Shown here piece after piece: positions 1 to 6,461 of a stretch of DNA of 7,900 nucleotides (position 1 is the stretch's first letter; the number at the start of each line of letters is the position of its first letter). Source of the DNA: Nitrospirota bacterium (GTDB lineage Bacteria; Nitrospinota_A; UBA7883; JACRGQ01); the NCBI GenBank assembly GCA_024275775.1, contig JAJRYM010000216.1, forward strand, positions 1-7,900, in the 5' to 3' direction. Under the pieces are notes generated by a model. It had not been told where the DNA came from, did not search any database, and was given only the letters and a program-made list of their open reading frames with translations. The position numbers were made by a program, and so were the translations under genes.

Positions 1-1179
1 ATCCATCAGCACTTTCAACAGGCCGCGCAAGATATGAAGCCTGTCGAGAATTTTGCCGAGATCGAATTCCAGCCGTTTCCTTACGGTATCGAACCGGAAC
101 TGAAGGAAAATATTCAGCATCTCCAGAAGAGACATCCTGCGGGGGGTATTATTGGGGTCGAGAGCTGTAAGATTCGCGGCGAAACTCTGCTCCAGATCGG
201 TGTAGCGATAGATGAAGGCCATCGCTTTGTCTATATTCAGCTCGCCTTTAACCTCAATAACGACCCGCATTTTTTCATCCGACTCGTCGCGCACATCGTA
301 AAAAGCCGGTATTTTTTTATCGATTATAATTTTGGCTATTTTTTCCACAAGGCGGGATTTGTTCACCCCGTACGGAATGGAAGTTATTACTATCCGCTTT
401 TTGCCTCTGGGGAGTTTCTCAGTATCCCACTCCCCGCGAACTTTTATGGAGCCTCTTCCCTCTTCGTACATGGCGAGAAGTTCTTTTCTGCCGGTAATCA
501 TCAACCCGCCGGTCGGAAAATCCGGCCCCTTGATGAATTTCATCAGGCGGGAAGTCGTAAGGGCAGGGTCGTCAATAAGGGCTATAAGAGCTTTTATGAC
601 TTCGGTAATATTGTGCGGCGGAATGTTCGTAGCCATGCCGACAGCTATGCCGGACGAACCGTTTATCAGCAGATTCGGCACGCGGGAAGGAAGAAAAACC
701 GGCTCCAGAAGGGTGGAATCGTAATTCGGCCTGAACGGCGCCGTGTTCTGCTCTATCTCGCGGAGTACCTCCATGGCCAGCGGCGAGAGCCTGGCCTCGG
801 TGTACCGCATGGCGGCGGCCGAATCGCCGTCTATCGAGCCAAAATTCCCCTGGCCTTCTATAAGCGGATACCGAAGCGAGAACGGCTGTGCCAAGCGTAC
901 AAGGGTATCGTAGGCGGCCTGGTCGCCGTGGGGATGATATTTGCCCAGAACGTCGCCCACTACCGCGGCGCTCTTCCGGAAACGGGATTCCGGGCCAAGC
1001 TTCATCCGATACATGGCGTACAGGATGCGGCGATGAACCGGTTTGAGGCCGTCCCTAACGTCCGGCAGGGCGCGCGCCGCAATCGTGCTTATGGCGTACC
1101 AGAGAAAACGCTTCTTAAGCTCGCCCTTGAGGTCTACCGACCGTATATTTTCCGCCGGTTGCAACTGAAGCTGTTTCAT
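1..1179 (-). CDS. parC: Type IIA DNA topoisomerase subunit A (ParC-like; GyrA/ParC family), C-terminus cut by window edge
   Basis: This is the breakage-reunion subunit of a type II topoisomerase. It makes the transient double-strand break through a tyrosyl-DNA link and works with a GyrB/ParE ATPase in gyrase or topoisomerase IV. The first 393 residues are present. Visible are the LPDVRDGLKPVHRRILYAM block (38-56), the quinolone-determining helix with GKYHPHGDQAAYD (79-91), GQGNFGSIDGDSAAAMRYTE with the catalytic Tyr at 126, and NGSSGIAVGMATNIPPHN. The segment with KIPAFYDVRDES, plus Gln rather than Ser after HPHGD, resembles alphaproteobacterial-type ParC more than classical GyrA. This assignment is by remembered family motifs, and GyrA is the alternative. 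The C-terminal beta-pinwheel that would decide it lies outside the window. ATG at 1179 is the only start after an in-frame TAA about 60 nt upstream, and no clear Shine-Dalgarno precedes it. It lies 93 nt behind the SH3b gene on the same strand. Confidence 0.9.
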   Translation of the reverse strand, partial: MKQLQLQPAENIRSVDLKGELKKRFLWYAISTIAARALPDVRDGLKPVHRRILYAMYRMKLGPESRFRKSAAVVGDVLGKYHPHGDQAAYDTLVRLAQPFSLRYPLIEGQGNFGSIDGDSAAAMRYTEARLSPLAMEVLREIEQNTAPFRPNYDSTLLEPVFLPSRVPNLLINGSSGIAVGMATNIPPHNITEVIKALIALIDDPALTTSRLMKFIKGPDFPTGGLMITGRKELLAMYEEGRGSIKVRGEWDTEKLPRGKKRIVITSIPYGVNKSRLVEKIAKIIIDKKIPAFYDVRDESDEKMRVVIEVKGELNIDKAMAFIYRYTDLEQSFAANLTALDPNNTPRRMSLLEMLNIFLQFRFDTVRKRLEFDLGKILDRLHILRGLLKVLMD

Positions 1180-1211
1180 TGGGCCGTCAGGCGGAACATG
1201 GCAAAATCGAC

Positions 1212-1229
1212 GCCACTTTTGCGAGTGGC
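1212..1229. other. Small inverted repeat in the SH3b-parC spacer
   Basis: GCCACT (1212-1217) and AGTGGC (1224-1229) form a perfect 6-bp stem with a 6-nt loop. It lies in the 93-nt gap between the SH3b stop codon and the parC start. On the minus-strand transcript it is followed by a mixed sequence containing one run of four T's, not a proper U-tract, so it is at best a weak terminator or attenuator or a 5' leader structure of parC. I see nothing else in this gap. Confidence 0.25.
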
Positions 1230-1272
1230 CGGTTAAGCCTTACGGCAGGCGGTTGCAAGCCGTGCAGGGTTT

Positions 1273-1764
1273 CTACGACTTCTTCTTGGAGCGTGCTGTC
1301 CTGCCGGTCCATACATCCTGTTTGCGAACCCAACCCTTGTCTCCATCGGGGTCTTCAACTTTGTACCAGCCCTTGCTTTCCTGCAGAACCTTGAAGGTGT
1401 AGTTCTTGGGTGCCCGGTAAACGACCTTCGCCTTAGAGGAACCTTTTGCCCTTATATCGACCATTTTCACGATAACGATAGCTCCAGGCTTCTTTATTAC
1501 CGTAGCGTTATATATCCAGCCTATATCGCCTTCCACATCCCGCACGATGTACCAAAGCCGGCTGTTTTCATCTTTGTATTCCGCCAGAATTTCAAAAGGG
1601 GTGTAGATGCGGGGTTTCCAGAGGATGCTGTATGCCGTTGCAGGCCCGCTTCTGACTTTCGCCCTCTTGTCATTCACCATAAGTTGCTTAGTCTTCCCCG
1701 CGGCTTCGGCCGTGGAAACAAATGCAAGAACAACAAACAGGATAACAACCGCTATTCTTTTCAT
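1273..1764 (-). CDS. Secreted protein with two bacterial SH3 (SH3b) domains
   Basis: A 163-residue exported protein of unknown specific role. Residues 1-22 are a signal peptide: a short basic start, a hydrophobic core of Ile/Val/Leu/Ala/Phe, and a probable signal peptidase I site near STAEA-A. Two SH3b repeats follow. The first, at about 26-91, has the VRSGPATAYSIL ligand-face motif and ends GDIGWIYN. The second, at about 95-152, has VDIRAKGSSKAKVVYRAP and ends GDKGWVRK. The tail RTARSKKKS is strongly basic. There is no lipobox and no catalytic domain. SH3b domains usually bind peptidoglycan or peptides in the envelope, so a periplasmic binding or scaffolding role is inferred. The start ATG overlaps the metG TGA (ATGA, 4 nt), which implies translational coupling with the synthetase gene. 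Only a distant GGGGG could act as its own ribosome binding site. Confidence 0.85.
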   Translation of the reverse strand: MKRIAVVILFVVLAFVSTAEAAGKTKQLMVNDKRAKVRSGPATAYSILWKPRIYTPFEILAEYKDENSRLWYIVRDVEGDIGWIYNATVIKKPGAIVIVKMVDIRAKGSSKAKVVYRAPKNYTFKVLQESKGWYKVEDPDGDKGWVRKQDVWTGRTARSKKKS

Positions 1765-3656
1765 AAGACTTTTAAACCCCCATTAACATCATTTATGGCA
1801 CCGATGAGCGATAGTTTACCCGCATTATCGGCCGCCAGCAACATACCTTTTGATTCAACGCCCATGAGTTTCGCCGGGCGAAGATTAGCCACAACCACAA
1901 CCTGTTTCCCCACAAGCTCCTCGGGAGAATAACTCTCCGCTATTCCGGCCACTATCTGCCTTTTTTCGAAACCAAGATCAACAATCAGCTTCAAAAGTTT
2001 TTTTGATTTCTCTATCCGCTCGGCCTTTACGATTTTTGCGGTGCGGAGATCGATTTTTCTAACATCCTCGATGGCAATCAGGCCGCTTTCCTCTTTATCT
2101 TCTCCTGTAGGGAAGATGGCCTTTATGATTTCTTCCTTTTTCTTATCGTCTATTCTCGGAAAAAGCGCATCCCCGTCCTTCACCTGCCTACCGGGAGCGA
2201 GTCCGCCCCACTCCGGAGAACCGTGAACGCCTTCTTCCATCCCCAGCATTACCTGAAGTTTCGCACCCGTATCCGGCATTATGGGAGCGATCATCCTGCC
2301 GATAAATCGCAGAGCTTCGGCAGATCCGTATAGCACGTCATCCAGCCGCTCCGACTTCGATTCATCCTTAGCCAGCTTCCACGGCTCGCTCTCCATGATG
2401 AAACCGTTCACAAGGTCGCAAAGAGAAATGACCTCTTCAAGCGCCTTGTGGAACGCCGGGGTTTCCAGATGCGAGGCGTAATTCTTAGCGGCCTGTTCCG
2501 CGCCGGTTTTGAGATTTTCCGGGACTCCGTGAGGCGAAGGAATACTGCCGCCCCGGTATTTCGCTATCATCTTAAGCGTGCGGGAAACCAGGTTGCCGAG
2601 GTTGTTGGCCAGATCAACGTTTATTCTCGAGACAAGAGCCTCAACGCTGAAATCGCCGTCCATACCGAACGGCACCTCCCGCATCAGGAAGTAGCGGAAA
2701 GGATCGAGCCCCACCGCCTCCGCAACCGTAACAGGGTCCACCACGTTGCCGAGCGATTTGCTCATTTTCCTTCCTTCAATCGTCCACCATCCGTGGGCGA
2801 AAATTTTCTGCGGCAACGGCAGGCCCATATCCTTAAGCATGGTGCTCCAGTAAACGGAATGGGTGGTTAGAATATCTTTACCTATCAGGTGAATATGAGC
2901 GGGCCATATTTCCGAAAAGCTTTTGTCGTCCGATTGATACCCCGGCGCGGATATATAGTTTAAAAGAGCGTCGAACCAGACGTAGGAGACGTAATCACTG
3001 TCAAACGGCAGTTCCACTCCCCACGCCATACGGGATTTAGGGCGGGAGATGCAAAGATCGTCCAGCTTTTTCTTAAGGAACCCAAGCACCTCGTTACGCC
3101 TCGCGGGCGGCGATATGTAATTCTCGTGCTTCTTTATGTATTCAATGAGCCACGGCTGGTGTTTTCCCATCCGGAAAAAATAGTTCTTCTCCTTGATACG
3201 CTCCACTTTGCGCCCGCATTCCGGGCAGTTGCCGTCCATGAGATCTTTTTCCGTCCAGAATCGTTCATCAGGAACGCAATACCATCCTTCATATACGTCT
3301 TCGTATATTTCTCCCCTGTCGAAAAGATGCTGTAGAACGTTCTGCACAACTTTGGTATGCCGCTCTTCGGTGGTTCTGATGAAATCGTCATTCGAGACGT
3401 TCATCTTTTTCCACAGATCCTGAAACACGGCGCTATGAAAATCGACATGCTCTTTCGTGGACTGCCCTTTTGCCTGCGCGGCCTGCTCCGCTTTCTGTCC
3501 GTGCTCGTCGGTGCCGGTTAGGAAAAAGACATCCCTGCCTTCCAGCCTGTGGTACCGTGCCAGAAAATCGGCCGCCACCGTGGTATATACGTGCCCCAGA
3601 TGAGGCTTATCGTTAACGTAATATATCGGCGTCGTGATATAGATTCGCTTCGTCAT
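1761..3656 (-). CDS. metG: Methionine--tRNA ligase (MetRS) with C-terminal EMAP/Trbp111-type tRNA-binding domain
   Basis: This cytoplasmic class I synthetase charges tRNA-Met with methionine using ATP. At 631 residues it has the full length of the form carrying a C-terminal dimerisation/tRNA-binding domain. The HIGH signature is HLGH (19-22) and the KMSKS signature is at 297-301. TGTDEHGQK (47-55) and FAHGWW (286-291) are typical MetRS active-site blocks. The connective-peptide knuckle has Cys127, Asp130, Cys144 and Cys147, so three of the four usual zinc ligands are cysteine. The anticodon-binding helical domain covers about 340-500. A charged linker with DDKKKEE leads to the OB-fold tRNA-binding domain (about 527-631) with LGFEKRQIVAGIAESYSPEE. 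ATG at 3656 lies 23 nt after the PSP1 stop codon; GTGAG just upstream is a modest ribosome binding site. The gene order PSP1 protein then metG is common in bacteria and supports the call. Confidence 0.98.
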   Translation of the reverse strand: MTKRIYITTPIYYVNDKPHLGHVYTTVAADFLARYHRLEGRDVFFLTGTDEHGQKAEQAAQAKGQSTKEHVDFHSAVFQDLWKKMNVSNDDFIRTTEERHTKVVQNVLQHLFDRGEIYEDVYEGWYCVPDERFWTEKDLMDGNCPECGRKVERIKEKNYFFRMGKHQPWLIEYIKKHENYISPPARRNEVLGFLKKKLDDLCISRPKSRMAWGVELPFDSDYVSYVWFDALLNYISAPGYQSDDKSFSEIWPAHIHLIGKDILTTHSVYWSTMLKDMGLPLPQKIFAHGWWTIEGRKMSKSLGNVVDPVTVAEAVGLDPFRYFLMREVPFGMDGDFSVEALVSRINVDLANNLGNLVSRTLKMIAKYRGGSIPSPHGVPENLKTGAEQAAKNYASHLETPAFHKALEEVISLCDLVNGFIMESEPWKLAKDESKSERLDDVLYGSAEALRFIGRMIAPIMPDTGAKLQVMLGMEEGVHGSPEWGGLAPGRQVKDGDALFPRIDDKKKEEIIKAIFPTGEDKEESGLIAIEDVRKIDLRTAKIVKAERIEKSKKLLKLIVDLGFEKRQIVAGIAESYSPEELVGKQVVVVANLRPAKLMGVESKGMLLAADNAGKLSLIGAINDVNGGLKVL

Positions 3657-3679
3657 TGTCTCACGAACGGCATGCGATA

Positions 3680-4591
3680 TCAGGAATCGGAACCGGCTTC
3701 CCTCCGGCCGTTTTTCCTATCCCGCGCGCCGCCTTTCCGGTCTCCCGATGGCTGTTTCTTCTTCTGGTCTCTCTGCCCGGAAGTCACTTCCGAAGCCTGA
3801 AAAGTTTCGCGTCCGGCATCACCCAAGTCCACCGTAACTCTTTCCCTCAAGTAATCGGCGTTAATTACCTTTCCTTTCCCGGAAGGGGTAACGACGGTTT
3901 TTCCAACACGCGGGACTATCTTGTGCATTTCTCTGTAATACTTGTTTTCATAGTTCAGGCAACACATAAGCCTGCCGCAGACGCCGGATATTTTGGACGG
4001 ATTAAGGGAGAGCCCCTGATCTTTGGCCATCCTTATCGAAACCGGCGCGAACTCTTTCAGGAAGGACGAACAGCACAGCTTGCATCCGCAGATGCCGGAA
4101 CCGCCGAGCATTCTTGCCTCGTCTCTCGCCCCTATCTGCCGCATTTCTATTTTCAGTTTCAGCTGGGAAGCAATGCTCTTGACCATATCCCGAAAATCGA
4201 CCCGGTTCTCGGACGTGAAAAAAATGATAGCGCGCTTTTCATCCCATGTAATTTCAAGATGATTCAGCTTCATATCGAGTTCGTACTCATCTATTGCACG
4301 GCGGGCGGCCTGATAGGCCTCCTTTTCCTTCTGCCGGATTCTGTAGGATATTTTCAGGTCTGCTTCCGTGGCTTTCCTGATGATGTTCCGCAGACGATGG
4401 CAACATCTGCGTCCTTTCACCTTCATTCTGGCGCGCGTCACCGTGCCCAAAGCCGGACCGTTTTCGGTATCCGCTATGCACTCATCCCCTACTCCCAGAT
4501 GGAGATGATTGCATCTATAATCTTCCGGACGGGCGGCGTAAGGAAAGCTTACCGCCACCGTAAAATCGTCTTCTATCAAATCAGTCGACAA
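3680..4591 (-). CDS. ricT: PSP1-domain protein, RicT/YaaT-like
   Basis: A 303-residue cytoplasmic protein of the PSP1 family. The Bacillus subtilis relative RicT (YaaT) works with RicA and RicF in an Fe-S-containing complex that affects RNase Y-dependent mRNA processing and development. The role in a Gram-negative host is not established. The conserved core is about residues 90-220, with ITWDEKRAIIFFTSENRVDFRD and RQIGARDEARMLGG. It carries a dense cysteine signature: C168, C170, C173 and C174, then C205, C210 and C211, with further cysteines at 27, 38, 63 and 64. These are candidate cluster ligands by analogy. Residues 271-303 form a low-complexity, Lys/Arg/Asp/Gly-rich tail, probably disordered. 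The start is TTG at 4591, chosen because a strong AAAGGAG lies 6 nt upstream inside the end of holB, giving an 11-nt gene overlap. No nearby ATG fits the frame. Confidence 0.93.
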   Translation of the reverse strand: MSTDLIEDDFTVAVSFPYAARPEDYRCNHLHLGVGDECIADTENGPALGTVTRARMKVKGRRCCHRLRNIIRKATEADLKISYRIRQKEKEAYQAARRAIDEYELDMKLNHLEITWDEKRAIIFFTSENRVDFRDMVKSIASQLKLKIEMRQIGARDEARMLGGSGICGCKLCCSSFLKEFAPVSIRMAKDQGLSLNPSKISGVCGRLMCCLNYENKYYREMHKIVPRVGKTVVTPSGKGKVINADYLRERVTVDLGDAGRETFQASEVTSGQRDQKKKQPSGDRKGGARDRKNGRREAGSDS

Positions 4592-5648
4592 AAGATTCTC
4601 CTTTCAGCAAAATCGACTGCAAATTAAAAACAGTCGATTCCAAAAACAACTGTACGTTCGGGTTGAATTCCAGCATAGGTATAACGTCCAACAGCGCGAA
4701 ATAGCCGTCAACCAACCGCCCCGCCGGCAACCCGTCAAGATCTTTAAAAATAGATTTCATTGTATCAGATGATGAAGCGGGTGTGGCATCTATGCCCGAA
4801 CGGATTATTTCCATCATTCTCTCCAACAGCAGTTTAAGGTCTCCCCTTCGCTGCCTCCATTTTTCGGCCCATTGGATTATATCTTCCGGCTCAAGCTCAG
4901 CAATGCGGGAAAGGATGTGAACCGCCTCGTCATCCACCTCTCTTGCGTGCTCCATGCCGGCGCCAAGCGCCGCGCCGGGGCGCCCCTCCGCGAGAATCGC
5001 TATTCTCAGCGCCTCGCCGCTCGGAAGATCGGCATGTTTTTCCAGCAAGACCGCCAGCTTTTGAGGCTGTAAAGGCACAAACCTCACCGTGCGGCACCGG
5101 GAAACGGTTGTTGGAAGAAGGCCTGTCGGTTTGGAAGTGATCAAAAGCGCCACCGTATCCGGCGCCGGTTCTTCAAGGGTTTTCAATAAGGCGTTTTCGG
5201 CGTTGCGGTTCATGGTTTCAGCCGATTCGATAAGGGCCACCTTTCTGCCGCCGTTCGACGATTTAAGCGAAAGAGCCGATATAAGTCCCCTAATCTGTTC
5301 TATTTTTATACTGCGCCCCTTTGGGGTTTTGCCCATCATGGCGGGGTTTCGTATAACATCGCGAAGCCTGTCTTCGGAAACTTTCGATTTCGGTTCGCTC
5401 GGCACAACCCCCATGAAATCGGGATGGGCTCCGGCGGCGAACATTCTGCAGGAGCGGCAGGCGCAGTCGTGAGAGCCCGGTTTTTCGCATAAAAGCATCT
5501 TTGCGAAAATAAGGGCGGTGGACATTTTCCCCGTTCCTTCCGGGCCGCTGAAAAGATAGGCGGACGCCACCCTGTTACGCGAAAAATTGCGCGAAAGAGC
5601 GTTTACGGCCGGTTCCTGACCCCATACGGACTGAAAAAATTTTTCCAT
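4581..5648 (-). CDS. holB: DNA polymerase III subunit delta' (clamp-loader ATPase-like subunit)
   Basis: Delta' is the stator subunit of the clamp loader that opens and loads the beta sliding clamp at the replication fork. With the ATG start the protein has 355 residues, close to the family norm of about 330. Numbered from this Met, SVWGQEPAV opens the AAA+ fold at 7-15. The P-loop GPEGTGKM is at 35-42, with Met where Ser/Thr is usual. C54, C62, C64 and C67 form the zinc module. KVALIESAETMNRNAENALLK precedes LEEP as the Walker B/sensor region, and TTVSRCR contains the SRC motif (183-185). The reading frame is open upstream to a TTG at 5690, giving 369 residues. I prefer ATG 5648 because family members begin a few residues before the GQ motif, but neither start has a convincing ribosome binding site. 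The 3' end overlaps the PSP1 gene by 11 nt. Confidence 0.93.
   Translation of the reverse strand: MEKFFQSVWGQEPAVNALSRNFSRNRVASAYLFSGPEGTGKMSTALIFAKMLLCEKPGSHDCACRSCRMFAAGAHPDFMGVVPSEPKSKVSEDRLRDVIRNPAMMGKTPKGRSIKIEQIRGLISALSLKSSNGGRKVALIESAETMNRNAENALLKTLEEPAPDTVALLITSKPTGLLPTTVSRCRTVRFVPLQPQKLAVLLEKHADLPSGEALRIAILAEGRPGAALGAGMEHAREVDDEAVHILSRIAELEPEDIIQWAEKWRQRRGDLKLLLERMMEIIRSGIDATPASSSDTMKSIFKDLDGLPAGRLVDGYFALLDVIPMLEFNPNVQLFLESTVFNLQSILLKGESFVD
4582..4639 (-). repeat. Inverted repeat with a third arm at the holB/ricT junction
   Basis: On the minus strand AATCGACTG (4639-4631) and CAGTCGATT (4619-4611) are a perfect 9-bp inverted repeat with an 11-nt A/T-rich loop, extendable by two G-U pairs. 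A third element, TCGACTG (4588-4582), lies immediately after the TTG start and can pair over 7 bp with the middle arm. The two pairings exclude each other. The second would place the ribosome binding site in a hairpin loop with the start codon at the stem base. The sequence facts are direct. A role in translational coupling is inference, because all arms also encode protein. Confidence 0.5.
4598..4604 (-). promoter_or_regulatory. Shine-Dalgarno site of the PSP1/ricT gene, inside holB
   Basis: The minus strand reads AAAGGAG here, the best ribosome binding site in the window, 6 nt before the TTG at 4591. It lies within the last codons of holB and decides the unusual TTG start. It sits between arms of the inverted repeat described next, so its accessibility could depend on RNA folding and on ribosomes finishing holB. 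Confidence 0.75.
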
Positions 5649-5711
5649 AGGTTTTCGCAAATTTACCGGCGCGGCGGTTTCATAAAACAATTTAACGCCG
5701 GCGCAATCATA

Positions 5712-6302
5712 TTAAAGCAGTCTTTTTATAAGAATAAAACCGCCCACAAGCAGGATGGTGAACGCTATTGTAACAATTTCAAAATATTTCTCGATTTGTT
5801 CTTTAATCACCGCGCCGAATTTCCAGACGAGCGCCGAAAGAATCGTAAATCTCAGCCCGCGCGAGAAAAAGGAAGCCAGCACAAACACCGGAAAATTTAT
5901 ATGAAACGCTCCGGCGGCTATCGTAAAAACTTTATACGGCAACGGCGTAAAACCGGCAATGCCAACCGCCCATGCGTTGTATTCGTCATAAAGCGATTTT
6001 ATCGTATCGTATTTGCCCACGACGCCGTAAAACTCCAGAATCGGCATGCCGACGGTATCGATAAAAAACAGGCCTATCGCGTACCCCAGCATTCCGCCCA
6101 ACACGGAAAAAATCGTGCAGTAAAAAGCGAATCGAAAGGCTTTTTTCGGCCTTCCTATGGCCAGCGCGATAAGAAGAGGGTCGGGAGGAAGCGGAAAAAC
6201 CGACGATTCAGCAAAAGCCAGCACGCAAAGGGCCGGAAGCCCGTAAGGCGTGTCGGCCCAGTGTAAAATCCAATGGTACAACCTTCTTAACTGCCTGAAC
6301 AT
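5712..6302 (-). CDS. DedA/VTT-domain inner-membrane protein (YqaA-like subfamily)
   Basis: A small polytopic membrane protein of the VTT (DedA/SNARE-associated) superfamily. Some DedA relatives recycle lipid carriers such as undecaprenyl phosphate; the job of the YqaA-like branch is not firmly known. From the chosen Met it has 196 residues, normal for this branch. Features in order: a cytosolic start MFRQLRRLYHW; a hydrophobic re-entrant segment with FAESSVFPLPPDPLL (30-44) including acidic Glu32; a helix with VLGGMLGYAIGLFF (67-80); the second signature GFTPLPYKVFTIAAGAF (117-133), whose Pro/Lys/Gly pattern is typical of DedA; RGLRF (148-152); and a C-terminal helix (about 176-193). The frame is open to 6491, with alternative ATGs at 6341 and 6320. 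I chose 6302 because homology-like sequence begins there and the longer form would overlap the divergent kinase. No start has a clear ribosome binding site. Confidence 0.85.
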   Translation of the reverse strand: MFRQLRRLYHWILHWADTPYGLPALCVLAFAESSVFPLPPDPLLIALAIGRPKKAFRFAFYCTIFSVLGGMLGYAIGLFFIDTVGMPILEFYGVVGKYDTIKSLYDEYNAWAVGIAGFTPLPYKVFTIAAGAFHINFPVFVLASFFSRGLRFTILSALVWKFGAVIKEQIEKYFEIVTIAFTILLVGGFILIKRLL

Positions 6303-6411
6303 CCGGCATTTATAACACATCCCCCGCGCCGCCCGCTCCATTGCAGAACCGGCAAAAGCTCTGCTCGACTGGAATTTGCTCTCAAACGGAAAAAACAGAT
6401 ATCTTTTATCT

Positions 6412-6440
6412 TTGCGGCAAGGGATGCCTTTCAATAAAAT
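6412..6440 (+). promoter_or_regulatory. Candidate sigma70-type promoter for the histidine kinase gene
   Basis: TTGCGG (6412-6417), a 17-nt spacer and TAAAAT (6435-6440) match three of six and five of six consensus bases. They would give a short leader of about 15 nt before the ATG at 6462. The rest of the spacer between the divergent genes (6303-6461) holds no recognisable gene and is A/T-richer near the kinase end, as expected for a promoter region. No operator repeat was recognised. Confidence 0.35.
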
Positions 6441-6444
6441 TCGG

Positions 6445-6450
6445 ATTATA
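6445..6450 (-). promoter_or_regulatory. Candidate -10 box for the leftward (DedA-holB-metG) transcript
   Basis: The minus strand reads a perfect TATAAT here. The -35 position 17 nt upstream is TTCGGC, a poor match that lies inside the first kinase codons. The leader to the DedA start would be about 135 nt. A second, weaker option on this strand is TTGAAA at 6433-6428 with GATAAA 18 nt later. Either would overlap the rightward promoter. Confidence 0.3.
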
Positions 6451-6461
6451 GTAATAAGCAG

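Noticed and set aside
34..1236. A 400-codon open frame on the plus strand opposite the topoisomerase gene
   Set aside because: It is an antisense shadow. The minus strand in this interval encodes an unmistakable GyrA/ParC with catalytic Tyr and quinolone-region motifs, while the plus-strand translation has no family features.
1180..1272. Possible rho-independent terminator after the SH3b gene
   Set aside because: The 6-bp stem lacks a following U-tract on either strand, so it does not qualify as a terminator.
3656..4627. A 323-codon plus-strand open frame opposite the PSP1 gene
   Set aside because: Its translation shows no recognisable domain, and the minus strand has the conserved PSP1 cysteine motifs and a strong ribosome binding site. 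It is a shadow.
5649..5690. A 14-residue longer holB start at TTG 5690
   Set aside because: There is no ribosome binding site, the start codon is weak, and the extra residues precede the usual family start. It is kept only as an alternative.
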